Source: Pectobacterium carotovorum (GTDB lineage Bacteria; Pseudomonadota; Gammaproteobacteria; Enterobacterales; Enterobacteriaceae). Taken from it: a stretch of 64,000 bases of DNA. Of this stretch, positions 10,401-19,187 are shown in pieces. The notes under the pieces were generated by a model. That model did no database searches and was not told where the DNA came from. It saw only the letters and a list, made by a program, of their open reading frames with translations. Each line of letters opens with the position of its first letter. Positions within the stretch are counted from its first letter, which is position 1. The stretch spans positions 1,984,001 to 2,048,000 of the forward strand of contig NZ_JAXAFK010000001.1 in assembly GCF_033898505.1 (NCBI RefSeq). Direction: 5' to 3'. The translations under genes were made by a program, and so were the position numbers.

Positions 10401-10458
10401 TTTCCCCTTGCTCGCTACTATTCGCATCGCTGTCAGACAGGCAGCCCGGTATCTCAAT

Positions 10459-10535
10459 GCGTTCATAGCTCAGTTGGTTAGAGCACCACCTTGACATGGT
10501 GGGGGTCGTTGGTTCGAGTCCAATTGAACGCACCA
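10459..10535 (+). tRNA. valV: tRNA-Val (GAC)
   Basis: A 77-base cloverleaf: acceptor GCGTTCA / TGAACGC, D-arm GCTCAGTTGGTTAGAGC, anticodon stem CCACC/GGTGG with loop TTGACAT (anticodon GAC), T-arm with GGTTCGAGTCC, discriminator A and encoded CCA. It matches E. coli valV as I remember it. In E. coli valW follows directly; here the second copy is 18.2 kb downstream. Confidence 0.97.
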
Positions 10536-10763
10536 TTCCTTCTTCGCAGTACCTCAATCACTTCGTTAATCCACTAAAATCTTTGTTAAATCTGCACTCA
10601 TACTTTTTCAGCAATATCGATCTCATTCCACCTGTATTCGCACGATCTACGTCCATTTGACCTGAGTCAAAAGCAATACAATGAAGCGCCACAGGTTTGG
10701 TTAGTCTCTCAGTGGTTATGATAAAATCCTTCCACGAAAATAATATCGGAAGAGTCAATTGCA

Positions 10764-11042
10764 ATGGATTGGTTAAAAGATTACATACCACTGCTCCTCA
10801 TTGGTGGTGGGATATGGGAAATTTTTCACGTCTATCACGGACTCAAATCTGGCGTGTTAGTCGAGAGAATTAATAGAAAAGACGTGACATTTCATCGTGG
10901 CGAATTTTGGTTTAGTTTTTGGATCGGCTTTCATATTATTTTTTCAATAGGAACGTTCGCCGTTAGCCTCTTTCTCATCAGAAAATATTTGCTCTTCCCT
11001 GATTGGCTGCAACCATATTTCTCTCACTTTTATTCGCTCTGA
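10764..11042 (+). CDS. Small membrane protein of unknown function
   Basis: A 92-residue protein I do not recognise. It has two hydrophobic segments (about residues 5-22 and 47-70), separated by a charged loop (SGVLVERINRKDVTFHRGEF), giving a two-helix inner-membrane protein. Base composition is lower in GC than its neighbours, suggesting acquired DNA. The ATG at 10764 has only a distant GGAAGAG upstream, so the start is not firm. It stands between tRNA-Val and the tail of the guanidine operon and converges on it. Confidence 0.6.
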   Translation: MDWLKDYIPLLLIGGGIWEIFHVYHGLKSGVLVERINRKDVTFHRGEFWFSFWIGFHIIFSIGTFAVSLFLIRKYLLFPDWLQPYFSHFYSL

Positions 11043-11110
11043 CAATCATTAGCGCCAACAACCTCTCCAGTGACTCTGCATGGTGTTCAAACTTGCCATA
11101 AGTAATTTCA

Positions 11111-11131
11111 CGCCAGAGCGTCACTCTGGCG
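11111..11131 (-). terminator. Hairpin after carboxylase gene
   Basis: An 8-bp perfect stem (CGCCAGAG, 5-base loop) lies 24 bases after the end of the guanidine operon and also after the converging small membrane gene. U-tracts are poor on both strands. Confidence 0.5.
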
Positions 11132-11154
11132 TAAAAGTATGTGCGCCGCCGTTA

Positions 11155-14100
11155 TTACGCCTGCGACTCGATCACCACTACGCACTGCCCCGCGCGAACG
11201 GATGCGCCAGGCTGACAGCGAATATCCCGCACCATGCCGCGCTGCGGCGAGACAATCGGGATTTCCATTTTCATGGATTCGAGAATCATCAACGTTTCCC
11301 CCTCGGCTACCGTTTTTCCGATCTCCGTCGTCACCTGCCAGAGATTACCGGCAATCGGGCTCTCTACGCCGAGTTGTCCCGGTAGGATCGGCGCGTCGTC
11401 CGCTTCCTCAATCACCACGTCGACGCTATCCGTCACCGATTGACCGGCAATACGCCAGCGCTCGCGTTCCGCCTCAAACGCGGCCCGCTGGCGTACGCGG
11501 AATGCCTCGATCTCTTCAGCTTCCCGCGACAGGAAATCCTGATAGGCGTTTAGCGCCAGCTCGCTTTGCTCGATTCGCAGCGGGTAGCGCCCCAGCGGGA
11601 AATCCCGACGGATGGATAACAATTCGTCGGCCGACACCGGATAGAAGCGAATTTGGTCAAAGAAGCGCAGCAGCCACGGTTTGCCGCCAAACGCGTCAAC
11701 GCCGCGATAGCGATCCCACATTTGCAGCGTGCGGCCGACAAACTGATAGCCACCCGGCCCTTCCATACCGTAAACGCACAGGTACGCGCCGCCGATACCC
11801 ACCGAGTTTTCCGCCGTCCAGGTGCGTGCCGGATTATATTTGGTGGTCACTAACCGATGGCGCGGATCCAGCGGCGTTGCCACCGGTGCGCCGAGGTAAA
11901 CATCGCCCAGCCCCATCACCAGATAACTGGCGTCAAAGACCGTTCGGTAAACCTCATCGAGATTCTCCAGCTCGTTAATACGACGGATAAATTCAAGATT
12001 GCTTGGGCACCAGGGCGCATCGCTGCGTACCGTGGTCATGTATTTTTGGATCGCCAGTTGGCAGGCGGGATCGTCCCAGGACAGCGGCAGATAAACGACC
12101 CGTGACGGCACGGTCAGATTCTGCTGGGTGCAAACGTCCTGCCATAGCGTGGACAACACGTCCAGCAGGTGCGACAGCGGAAGCGCCTCGGGGCGATAAT
12201 GTACCTGCAACGAGCGAATACCCGGCGTCACGTCAATAATGCCATCAAGCGTCAGTTGTTCCAGCACCAGCATCAGCGCATGGACGCGGAAACGCAGCGC
12301 GACATCCAGTTCCGCCGCCCCCACTTCCAGCAGTAAATGGGTATCGCCGGACAGCCGAGCAACTAGCTGTTTATCCGCTTCACCGATATCCAACACCACC
12401 GGGGAAATCAGTGCGGCAGCCGACCAGTCGACCGCGATCGGGGTAAGCTGTTCCACCTCCGCATGGCGTGCCTGCGCCAGTGCACGCGCCGTAGAGAGGT
12501 CGACAGGAATAAAGCGTACGCGATCGCCGGCGTTGAGTTGTCCCAGCGCCCACAGGTCAGCCTCGATTATCGTCACCGGACAGACGAATCCGCCCAAGCT
12601 CGGGCCGTCCGGCCCCAGAATAACCGGCATATCACCCGTGAAATCCACCGCGCCGATGGCATACGGGTTATCGTGAATATTCGAAGGGTGCAGCCCCGCC
12701 TCGCCACCGCTATCGCGCACCCACTCTGGTTTCGGCCCAATCAGGCGTACGCCCGTGCGGCTGGAGTTAAAATGCACTTCCCATTCGGTGGTGAGAAAGG
12801 TGTCCATATAGGCAGGCGTAAAATAGTCCGGTGCCGCATGTGGGCCGTAAATCACACGCAGTTCACGTACCGTAGACAACGTAGTGCGCAACGCGTCCGG
12901 CAGGCTGTCACCGATACGTCTATCAGCCAGCGGTGCGAGGTGCAATACATCGCCCGCCCGCAGCGCCCTGCCCGCGTGGCCGCCAAACTGCCCCAGCGTG
13001 AAGGTACTTTTACTGCCGAGATAGTCCGGCACATCGAATCCACCGCGCAGGCAAAGATAGCTGCGTACTCCCTGCGCATTCATCGCGCCTAATCGCAGCG
13101 TGGCGCCCGCCGGGATCGCAAAGACGCTATCCATCAGAACACGTTTGCCGTCTAATTCGATAGCGATAGCCGCACCGGTGACCGCCGCCACCGCATCAGT
13201 ATTAAAACGCAACGTCGGCCCGTTCATCGTGATCTCCAGCGCGGCCATGCCCGCCGAATTCCCTACCAGACGGTTGCCTAAACGCAGCGCGCGATCGTCC
13301 ATCGGCCCCGACGGCGGTACGCCGACCGCCCAGTATCCGAGACGTCCAGGATAATCCTGTACGGTGGTCTGCGTTCCAGCGCTCACCACTTCACAGGTTG
13401 TCGCCTGATAGATCAGCGCATCCAGACAGCGCGTCCACGGCTGGCCGCTGGCAAACGGCTCTGCCGCCAGAATCTGACGCAGATAGTCACGGTTGTGTTC
13501 CACTCCATAGAGTCGTGTGTCAGCCAGCGCCCTATCCAGTCCGACCATCGCCTGCTCGCGGGTGGGCGCACAGGCAATGATCTTAGCCAGCATCGGGTCG
13601 AAAAACGGGGGGATCTCGCACCCGGCCGTCACCCAGGTGTCGATGCGCAGGCTATGCTCCCCTGCGGCGGGAAACGCGACTTCCGTCAGCAACCCCGGCG
13701 AAGGTTGGAACTGTTTGCCCGGATCTTCCGCGTACAGGCGCGCCTGTATCGCATGCCCTTGCGGATTCAGTCCAGCGGCCAGCTCACGCAGCGGTGGTAA
13801 ATCCCCTGCGGCCAGTTCGATCATCCAGCGCACCAGATCCACGCCCCAGACCTGTTCCGTTACGCCGTGCTCGACCTGTAAACGCGTATTCACTTCAAGA
13901 AAGTAAAAACGGTCCGTTGCGCTGTCATAAACGAACTCCACCGTTCCGGCGCTGCGGTAATTCACTGCCTGCGCCAGACTGATTGCCGCCGCGCACAGCG
14001 CATCGGCGACCCCGTCCGGTAGATTGGGCGCGGGCGTTTCTTCAATCACCTTCTGGTTGCGACGCTGTACCGAGCAGTCCCGAACGCCCAACGCCAGCAC

Positions 14101-14757
14101 GTCTCCCTGACCATCGCCAAAAATCTGCACCTCCAGATGTCGGGCGCGTTCGATATACTTTTCGATGAACACGCCCGCATCGCTGAAATTGTTCTGGCCC
14201 AGACGTTTTACCGTTTCAAACGCGTCGGAAAGCTCCGTGGCGCTATAGCAGACACGCATCCCGATCCCACCGCCTCCCGCCGTGCTTTTTAGCATGATCG
14301 GATAGCCGATCGCCACCGCCGCACCGAGGGCCGCGTCAATGTTTTCCAGTAGTTCGGTGCCTTCCAATAGCGGCACGTTGTACTGCTTCGCCAGCGCTCG
14401 CGCCGTATGCTTTAAGCCGAATACCCGTAGCTGCTGTGGCGTCGGCCCGACAAAGGCGATCTGCGCCGCTTCGCAGGCTTCGGCAAACGCGGCATTCTCG
14501 GACAAAAAACCATAGCCGGGATGAATGGCCTGCGCGCCGCTACGCCGAGCCGCAGAGAGAATTTTGTCTACATCCAGATAGGTGTGCGCCGCCGCGCCCT
14601 CACCCAGGCTAATGGCTTCATCGGCGTCCTGAATATGCAGGCTACTGATATCGGCATCAGAATAGACCGCGATACCACGGACGTTCATCTCGCGCAGCGA
14701 ACGCAGAATACGGCACGCAATCGCGCCACGGTTGGCAATCAGAAGTTTGTCGAACAT
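11155..14757 (-). CDS. Biotin-dependent guanidine/urea carboxylase
   Basis: A 1200-residue single-chain carboxylase of the urea carboxylase family. Residues 1-450 are biotin carboxylase (ATP-grasp loop KSTAGGGGIGM, catalytic EVNTRLQVEHGVTE). Residues 455-760 are KipA/AHS2-like and 790-1010 KipI/AHS1-like carboxyltransferase. Residues 1130-1200 are the biotinyl domain with ESMKMEIP, biotinylated Lys1163. Enzymes in this riboswitch and DUF1989 context were shown elsewhere to carboxylate guanidine rather than urea; Asp705 in GAVDFTGDMP is a candidate for the Asp/Asn difference reported between the two, but I have not aligned it. It is the last gene of the operon. A guanidine-II riboswitch sits 20 bases before its ATG, and its own Shine-Dalgarno is weak (TGAGT). 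Confidence 0.9.
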   Translation of the reverse strand: MFDKLLIANRGAIACRILRSLREMNVRGIAVYSDADISSLHIQDADEAISLGEGAAAHTYLDVDKILSAARRSGAQAIHPGYGFLSENAAFAEACEAAQIAFVGPTPQQLRVFGLKHTARALAKQYNVPLLEGTELLENIDAALGAAVAIGYPIMLKSTAGGGGIGMRVCYSATELSDAFETVKRLGQNNFSDAGVFIEKYIERARHLEVQIFGDGQGDVLALGVRDCSVQRRNQKVIEETPAPNLPDGVADALCAAAISLAQAVNYRSAGTVEFVYDSATDRFYFLEVNTRLQVEHGVTEQVWGVDLVRWMIELAAGDLPPLRELAAGLNPQGHAIQARLYAEDPGKQFQPSPGLLTEVAFPAAGEHSLRIDTWVTAGCEIPPFFDPMLAKIIACAPTREQAMVGLDRALADTRLYGVEHNRDYLRQILAAEPFASGQPWTRCLDALIYQATTCEVVSAGTQTTVQDYPGRLGYWAVGVPPSGPMDDRALRLGNRLVGNSAGMAALEITMNGPTLRFNTDAVAAVTGAAIAIELDGKRVLMDSVFAIPAGATLRLGAMNAQGVRSYLCLRGGFDVPDYLGSKSTFTLGQFGGHAGRALRAGDVLHLAPLADRRIGDSLPDALRTTLSTVRELRVIYGPHAAPDYFTPAYMDTFLTTEWEVHFNSSRTGVRLIGPKPEWVRDSGGEAGLHPSNIHDNPYAIGAVDFTGDMPVILGPDGPSLGGFVCPVTIIEADLWALGQLNAGDRVRFIPVDLSTARALAQARHAEVEQLTPIAVDWSAAALISPVVLDIGEADKQLVARLSGDTHLLLEVGAAELDVALRFRVHALMLVLEQLTLDGIIDVTPGIRSLQVHYRPEALPLSHLLDVLSTLWQDVCTQQNLTVPSRVVYLPLSWDDPACQLAIQKYMTTVRSDAPWCPSNLEFIRRINELENLDEVYRTVFDASYLVMGLGDVYLGAPVATPLDPRHRLVTTKYNPARTWTAENSVGIGGAYLCVYGMEGPGGYQFVGRTLQMWDRYRGVDAFGGKPWLLRFFDQIRFYPVSADELLSIRRDFPLGRYPLRIEQSELALNAYQDFLSREAEEIEAFRVRQRAAFEAERERWRIAGQSVTDSVDVVIEEADDAPILPGQLGVESPIAGNLWQVTTEIGKTVAEGETLMILESMKMEIPIVSPQRGMVRDIRCQPGASVRAGQCVVVIESQA

Positions 14758-14776
14758 ACGCTAGACTCATGCAAGA

Positions 14777-14821
14777 GCGGGTCGTCCCGCCAAAATGCGA
14801 TCCGCATGATGGTCGTCCATC
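14777..14821 (-). ncRNA. Guanidine-II (mini-ykkC) riboswitch inside the operon
   Basis: Two short hairpins with ACGA tetraloops: P1 at 14808-14821 (GATGG-ACGA-CCATC) and P2 at 14777-14790 (GCGGG-ACGA-CCCGC), joined by a 17-base linker that can form a small stem of its own (14795-14807). Paired GC-rich hairpins with ACGR loops just upstream of a start codon are the defining pattern of the guanidine-II class. The element lies 19 bases before the carboxylase ATG and downstream of five co-directional genes, so it would add a translational guanidine check inside an operon already headed by a guanidine-I switch. Confidence 0.8.
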
Positions 14822-14898
14822 GCGGTAACGGTCAGGTGCTGCTGAAAGAGCGGGTAGTGCTGAAACAGATAGTGCTGAAACGGACTATCGCGCTGGAA

Positions 14899-15039
14899 TT
14901 ACGGGACGCTGTCCGTTCGGGTATTAGCCGACGGCAGATAATACCGATTTGCCCGCGCCTCCAGCGCGCTCACCAGCCATGCTTTCACTCGCTGCCAGCG
15001 CGTACGTTTTTCACCACCCCGATCCGATATCAGTTCCAT
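14899..15039 (-). CDS. Possible 46-residue protein in the guanidine operon
   Basis: An ORF whose ATG overlaps the end of the preceding DUF1989 gene and is preceded by GGAGGT at good spacing, so translational coupling is likely. The product ([21 protein letters not shown]...) is basic with one amphipathic helix and matches nothing I know. The same frame stays open for 43 more codons after the TAA, to a TGA at 14767, filling the gap up to the carboxylase. However, that part contains the guanidine-II riboswitch, so read-through or a decayed 90-residue gene is the less likely reading. Confidence 0.45.
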   Translation of the reverse strand: MELISDRGGEKRTRWQRVKAWLVSALEARANRYYLPSANTRTDSVP

Positions 15040-15665
15040 ATCAACACCTCCGCTGGCGTTGGGTTCCAGCCGTTGCACGGATTATTCAACTGCGGACAGT
15101 TAGAAATCAGCACGATGACGTCCGTTTCGGCGCGCAGCTCCACGTATTTCCCCGGTGCAGAAATGCCGTCCTCAAAGGTCAACCCGCCTTCCGCCGTCAC
15201 TGGCACGTTCATAAAGAAGTTGATGTTTGCACCAATGTCCTTTTTATTCAGGCGACCATCGTGCAAGCAGGCGCAGAGAAAGTTATCGCGACAGCTATGC
15301 ATGTAGCGTCGGTCGAGCGCATAGCGCACGGTGTTGCTCTCCTGCGCACAGGCGCCGCCCAGCGTGTCATGGCGACCGCAGGTATCGGCGACAATCGTCA
15401 GCAGCGGGTTGCCAAGATTGGAATACAGCACGCTGCCCGTCGTCAGGTAGACGCTATTCTGGCGACGCAGCGTGCGTTGCGGATCGTAGCGTTCACGCGG
15501 ATCATCGACGCGATAGAACAGCGTATCTACCGCCTGATTGCCCTCCAGATCCAGCAGCCGCAGCGTCTGCCCCTGCTTGACCTCAAACAGATAGGGTTCT
15601 CCGGCAGGAATCACATGGCGGAATACCGCCTCCTCGGCCGTTTTATTGCTGGCAATTAACGTCAT
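15030..15665 (-). CDS. DUF1989 protein, carboxyguanidine deiminase-type subunit 1
   Basis: A 211-residue protein of the family long called urea carboxylase-associated protein 1/2 (DUF1989). Two such paralogues beside a guanidine carboxylase are known to form a carboxyguanidine deiminase that yields allophanate and ammonia. Visible family features are [10 protein letters not shown] near residue 40, the cysteine/histidine-bearing [16 protein letters not shown] segment, and [21 protein letters not shown]. The ATG at 15665 follows AAGGAGG with 7-base spacing; the frame is open 7 codons further. It starts 11 bases after the partner gene ends. Confidence 0.85.
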   Translation of the reverse strand: MTLIASNKTAEEAVFRHVIPAGEPYLFEVKQGQTLRLLDLEGNQAVDTLFYRVDDPRERYDPQRTLRRQNSVYLTTGSVLYSNLGNPLLTIVADTCGRHDTLGGACAQESNTVRYALDRRYMHSCRDNFLCACLHDGRLNKKDIGANINFFMNVPVTAEGGLTFEDGISAPGKYVELRAETDVIVLISNCPQLNNPCNGWNPTPAEVLIWN

Positions 15666-15676
15666 GTCCGGCCTCC

Positions 15677-16423
15677 TTACAGGCAAAAGCGTTCGGTATT
15701 GTGAAACGCACGTGCATTTTCCTCACGGAAGGCACGGCAATACGCGGCGACATCCTCACCGTCTGCCCGACTCCAGGTGAGTGCAACCGGGCGCGGCGCG
15801 TACGTCGGATTAGGGTCCATCGGGTGTTGCAAGGCGGTCAGCACCACCAGCGTATCCATCGGCGCATACAGCTCGATGTAATCCCCCGCCTGAGAATGAT
15901 TGGCGTGAAAATGAAACTGCCCCTGCGCATCTACCGTGACTTTGCTGAACAGGTTGAGGGTCATCAGCAGATCTTGCAGATTGAGATTCCATTTCCCCAT
16001 CTCGACCAGCAGGTTATCCATGCCGTTACGGAAAAAGCCGTTGCGCCGTTCCTGATAACGCCCCTGCCCGTATTTCTCCTGCACTTCCTGCGCATTGAGC
16101 ACGCCGCCAAAGCTGTCGTGCCAGCCGCACGTGTCGGCAATGATTGCTGCCAGCACCCGCCCCATATCGGAATAGAGACAGTGCCCAACCGTCAGCCTGG
16201 CGGTATGCTGCCCTTTCAGGGTATCCGGCAGGTTCAGACGTTCGCTGGTCTGGTAGGCGTTGAACAGCAGCAGACCCACATTGCCGCCGCCTTCCACATC
16301 TTCGATACGCAGAATCTGTCCACGCTTGAGAATGAAGGAGGTATGTCCTCCGCCCGGCACGATTTCTTCATCAAACGTGGTTCGGCCTGTCGATGTATTT
16401 GTCGATGTCTGTATCGCTGTCAT
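15677..16423 (-). CDS. DUF1989 protein, carboxyguanidine deiminase-type subunit 2
   Basis: A 248-residue paralogue of the next gene. It shares the pattern [26 protein letters not shown] and [17 protein letters not shown], with a longer C-terminus ([12 protein letters not shown]...). The family view is a heteromeric deiminase acting after guanidine carboxylation. The start at 16423 is chosen for its AAGGAGC ribosome binding site; an upstream in-frame stretch of 22 codons overlaps the ABC ATPase gene and lacks a site. It lies 13 bases after the ATPase gene. Confidence 0.85.
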   Translation of the reverse strand: MTAIQTSTNTSTGRTTFDEEIVPGGGHTSFILKRGQILRIEDVEGGGNVGLLLFNAYQTSERLNLPDTLKGQHTARLTVGHCLYSDMGRVLAAIIADTCGWHDSFGGVLNAQEVQEKYGQGRYQERRNGFFRNGMDNLLVEMGKWNLNLQDLLMTLNLFSKVTVDAQGQFHFHANHSQAGDYIELYAPMDTLVVLTALQHPMDPNPTYAPRPVALTWSRADGEDVAAYCRAFREENARAFHNTERFCL

Positions 16424-16436
16424 CACAGAAAGCTCC

Positions 16437-17228
16437 TTAAAGAGGGGATATCGCCGCGCTGACCACAGGAGGCACCAGCGTAAGCGCACGCTGTCGCGTG
16501 GCGAGACGCTCCTGATTTAGCGGGATGTCATAAGTAATGCGTGCGCCATAGGCTTCCGGTGCATGCGGGTCGACGCGCACTTTGTCGAACACCAGCAAGC
16601 GCGTGCCGAGGTGGAAACCTTCTGGCAAATCGTGGGTAACCATAAAGACCGTTAAGCGGGTTTCCCGCCACAGCTCCAGCAGCAGGGTGTGCATATCACC
16701 GCGAATACCGGGATCCAGCGCGCCAAACGGTTCATCGAGCAGCAGGATGCGCGGCTGGACAATAAACGCCTGAGCAATCGCAAGCCGTTGCTGCATGCCG
16801 CCGGAAAGCTGGTTGGGGTATTTGTGCATGGCATGCCCAAGCCCGACGCGTTCCAGCATCCGCGCTGCACGCGCTCGCGCCGCCTGCTTGCGCGCCCCAA
16901 ACAGTCTGCCGAACCAGGGGGAATGCGGTATTTCCAGCCCAATCACCACATTTTCCAGCACGGTCAAATGCGGGAAAACCGAATAGCGCTGAAACACCAC
17001 GCCGCGGCTGGCATCCGGTTCAGCGGGAAGCCGCTTCCCTTCGAGCCGCACTTCGCCACGGCTGGGCGTTTCCTGTCCCAGCAGCAGGCGCAGAAAGGTG
17101 GATTTACCGCAGCCGGATGCCCCGACCATCGTGCAAAACGCCCCTTCTTCAACGTTCAGGTTGAGCCGTTCCAGCACGACGTGGTCGCCGTATTCCTGCC
17201 AGATGTTATCGATCTCGATAAAACTCAT
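16437..17228 (-). CDS. ABC transporter ATP-binding protein (guanidine operon)
   Basis: A 263-residue ATPase of the nitrate/sulfonate/taurine importer type. Walker A GASGCGKST (residues about 37-45), Q-loop in VVFQRYSVFPHLTV, signature LSGGMQQR, Walker B ILLLDEPFGALD and the H-loop VTHD are intact. It should power uptake with the adjacent permease and binding protein. Its ATG overlaps the permease stop (ATGA), so translation is coupled. In this context the likely substrate is guanidine or a derivative; urea is the older assignment. Confidence 0.9.
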   Translation of the reverse strand: MSFIEIDNIWQEYGDHVVLERLNLNVEEGAFCTMVGASGCGKSTFLRLLLGQETPSRGEVRLEGKRLPAEPDASRGVVFQRYSVFPHLTVLENVVIGLEIPHSPWFGRLFGARKQAARARAARMLERVGLGHAMHKYPNQLSGGMQQRLAIAQAFIVQPRILLLDEPFGALDPGIRGDMHTLLLELWRETRLTVFMVTHDLPEGFHLGTRLLVFDKVRVDPHAPEAYGARITYDIPLNQERLATRQRALTLVPPVVSAAISPL

Positions 17229-18040
17229 GCTTTGCTTTCCTCTGACCACGGGAACACGCGGCGATGCAGCCAGCGCAGCGCCCTATCCATGAGCCATGCC
17301 AGCAGCGTGATCCACACGACGTAAGGCAGAATCACATCCATCGCCAGATAGCGGCGTACCAAAAAGATGCGGTAACCGAGCCCTGCCGTTGCCGAAATCG
17401 CTTCGGCAGAAATCAGGAACAGCCACGCCGCGCCCAGCAGCAGCCGCAGTGAAATCAGCAGTCGCGACAGCAGCTGTGGCAGGATGACGCGCAGCACCAC
17501 GACCCAGCTGTTCGCGCCCAGCGTCTGGGCTTTAATCAGCATTTCCTGCGGTATGCTGCGGGCGCGCTGTTCGAGATCGCGCGCCAGCATCGGCGTAACG
17601 CCAATCACGATCAGCATCACTTTCGAGAGTTCATCCAGCCCGAAGACGATAAACAGGATGGGCAAAATCGCCAGCGGCGGAATCATCGACAGCACGGTCA
17701 TCAGCGGCGAGAGCGAGGCGCGAAACAGCGGAAAAGTCCCAGCCGCAATCCCGAACAGCAGGCTCAACAGGCTGGCGATCCCCAGCCCTAGCGCGAGGCG
17801 CACCAGACTGGCCTGCGTATCCAGCCAGAACAGGTAGTCCCCGCTGCGTTTGTCCTCGGTGAATGCCATGCGCTGAATCGCCTCGGCCATTTGCCCAAGA
17901 CTCGGCAGGAGTTTGTCATTGGGGTTAGCCTCCAGCCGCACTGCCGACCCGATGAGGTACAGCACCAGCAGCACGACAAACGGCAGCAGGACCAGCAACA
18001 GCCGTCCGCCCCGGCTGGGATAGCGATTGATCAAGCGCAC
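17225..18040 (-). CDS. ABC transporter permease (guanidine operon)
   Basis: A 271-residue BPD-type inner-membrane permease with about six helices. The EAA loop is seen at IPQEMLIKAQTLGANSWVVVLRVILPQLLSRLL. The frame is open 22 codons upstream of the proposed GTG start (18040), but GGAGAG lies 7 bases before that GTG and the family N-terminus is a short Arg-rich segment before the first helix (RLLLVLLPFVVLLVLYLI). Gene order is binding protein, permease, ATPase, as in taurine/nitrate systems. Confidence 0.87.
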   Translation of the reverse strand: MRLINRYPSRGGRLLLVLLPFVVLLVLYLIGSAVRLEANPNDKLLPSLGQMAEAIQRMAFTEDKRSGDYLFWLDTQASLVRLALGLGIASLLSLLFGIAAGTFPLFRASLSPLMTVLSMIPPLAILPILFIVFGLDELSKVMLIVIGVTPMLARDLEQRARSIPQEMLIKAQTLGANSWVVVLRVILPQLLSRLLISLRLLLGAAWLFLISAEAISATAGLGYRIFLVRRYLAMDVILPYVVWITLLAWLMDRALRWLHRRVFPWSEESKA

Positions 18041-18062
18041 GATAGTCTCTCCAGTTTGCGGG

Positions 18063-19121
18063 TCAGAGTTTGTTCTCTGCGGCCAGGCGCACGAAGGTGT
18101 CGTCAAAGCGCAGTTTTACATTGGCGCTGTCACCCAGCGTTCCCTGTCCGGGGAACGTCATGCCGATAAAATCCGCGCTCTGTGCGCCAGCGCCGAGCAA
18201 CCCTTTGTCAAAGGAGAACTCCGCCACGCGCTTCATGGTGTTAGGAAGATCCGGGCTGGTCAGAAACGCCAGATTGTCCTGCGCGGAATAAAACAGGTGG
18301 GTGGTTTTTAGCTGCGACTGATAACCAGCTAAATCCGTACCGGAGGCGGCAGCCATTGATTCCAGCGCCGGTTTGTCGCCCGCTTTCATCAGCGCCATCA
18401 TTTCAAACCAAGCACCGGCCAGCGCTTTGCCCAACGCCGGATTGTCCTGTAGCGTCTGCGTGTTCACGACCATCATGTCGATCAGCTCACCGGGGATCTG
18501 GCCGGACTGAAAGACCTCCGTGGTGTCCGGCTGGCTTTTAATTGCAGACAGTTGCGGGTTCCAGGCGACGGCGGCCTGCACGCTGCGGGTGGCGAAGGCG
18601 GCGACAATGTCAGCATCCGAGGTGTTGACGACCGTGACATCTCGCTCCCGCAATCCGGCGGTTTCCAGACCGCGCACCAACAGGTAATGCGAGACGGAGA
18701 GTTCAGGCAGGTTGACCTTCATCCCGCGCAAATCGCTCAGCGTTTTCCCTTTGCCTTTTAGCACAATGCCATCGTTGCCCGCGGAGAAACTGCCCAGCAA
18801 CAGCGCCGTGGTATCCACACCGCCCGCGGCCGGAATGGTCAACGCATCCATGTTGGTCATCGTGCAGCCGTCAAACTGTCCGGCGGTATATTGGTTGATC
18901 GACTCGACGTAGTCGTTAAGCTGCGTGACCTTAATCTTGATGCCGTACTTGTCGGCCCATTTATCGATAATGCCCTGTGTGCCGATGAACCCCCATGGCA
19001 TCCATCCGGCATAGATAGTCCAGCATACGTTGAATTGCGTTTTAGGCGCAGCCTGAGAAGGGAAACTCAGCAGCGCTGAGAGACTGAGGACGCAAACGCC
19101 CAGTAAACGAGATAGGTTCAT
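18063..19121 (-). CDS. Periplasmic substrate-binding protein of the guanidine-operon ABC importer
   Basis: A 352-residue secreted protein: signal peptide 1-25 (cleavage near SQA-AP), then a NMT1/TauA-like two-lobe fold (VCWTIYAGWMPWGFIG, TNMDALTIPAAGGVDTTALLLGSFSAGNDGIV). This is the subtype recorded next to urea carboxylase genes. It heads the operon directly behind the guanidine-I riboswitch, with CGGAGG just before the ATG. The ligand cannot be read from sequence; guanidine or a guanidine-bearing compound is inferred. Confidence 0.88.
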   Translation of the reverse strand: MNLSRLLGVCVLSLSALLSFPSQAAPKTQFNVCWTIYAGWMPWGFIGTQGIIDKWADKYGIKIKVTQLNDYVESINQYTAGQFDGCTMTNMDALTIPAAGGVDTTALLLGSFSAGNDGIVLKGKGKTLSDLRGMKVNLPELSVSHYLLVRGLETAGLRERDVTVVNTSDADIVAAFATRSVQAAVAWNPQLSAIKSQPDTTEVFQSGQIPGELIDMMVVNTQTLQDNPALGKALAGAWFEMMALMKAGDKPALESMAAASGTDLAGYQSQLKTTHLFYSAQDNLAFLTSPDLPNTMKRVAEFSFDKGLLGAGAQSADFIGMTFPGQGTLGDSANVKLRFDDTFVRLAAENKL

Positions 19122-19143
19122 GCCAGACCTCCGGTTGAGTAGG

Positions 19144-19187
19144 AAAAAAGCGGGAACAGCGCGACACCATGGGTGTTGCTGTCTCCC
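19144..19187 (-). terminator. Riboswitch-controlled intrinsic terminator
   Basis: On the minus strand GGGA-G-ACAGC ... GCTGT-TCCC encloses an inner ACACC/GGTGT stem and is followed by six U residues (19144-19149). The 5' arm includes the last bases of the guanidine-I aptamer (CCGGGAGA), so aptamer and terminator exclude each other: guanidine binding should prevent termination and turn the operon on. Confidence 0.85.

Noticed and set aside
10201..10557. Minus-strand reading frame (118 codons) across the first tRNA-Val, and the similar one at 28577-28816 over the second.
   Set aside because: Their shared part (GLEPTTPTMSRWCSNQLSY-like) is simply the antisense translation of the tRNA, a known annotation artefact.
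11139..11978. Long plus-strand frame (279 codons) and several others opposite the carboxylase gene.
   Set aside because: GC-rich antisense shadow of a strong coding sequence; Arg/Pro/Ser-rich product without family features.
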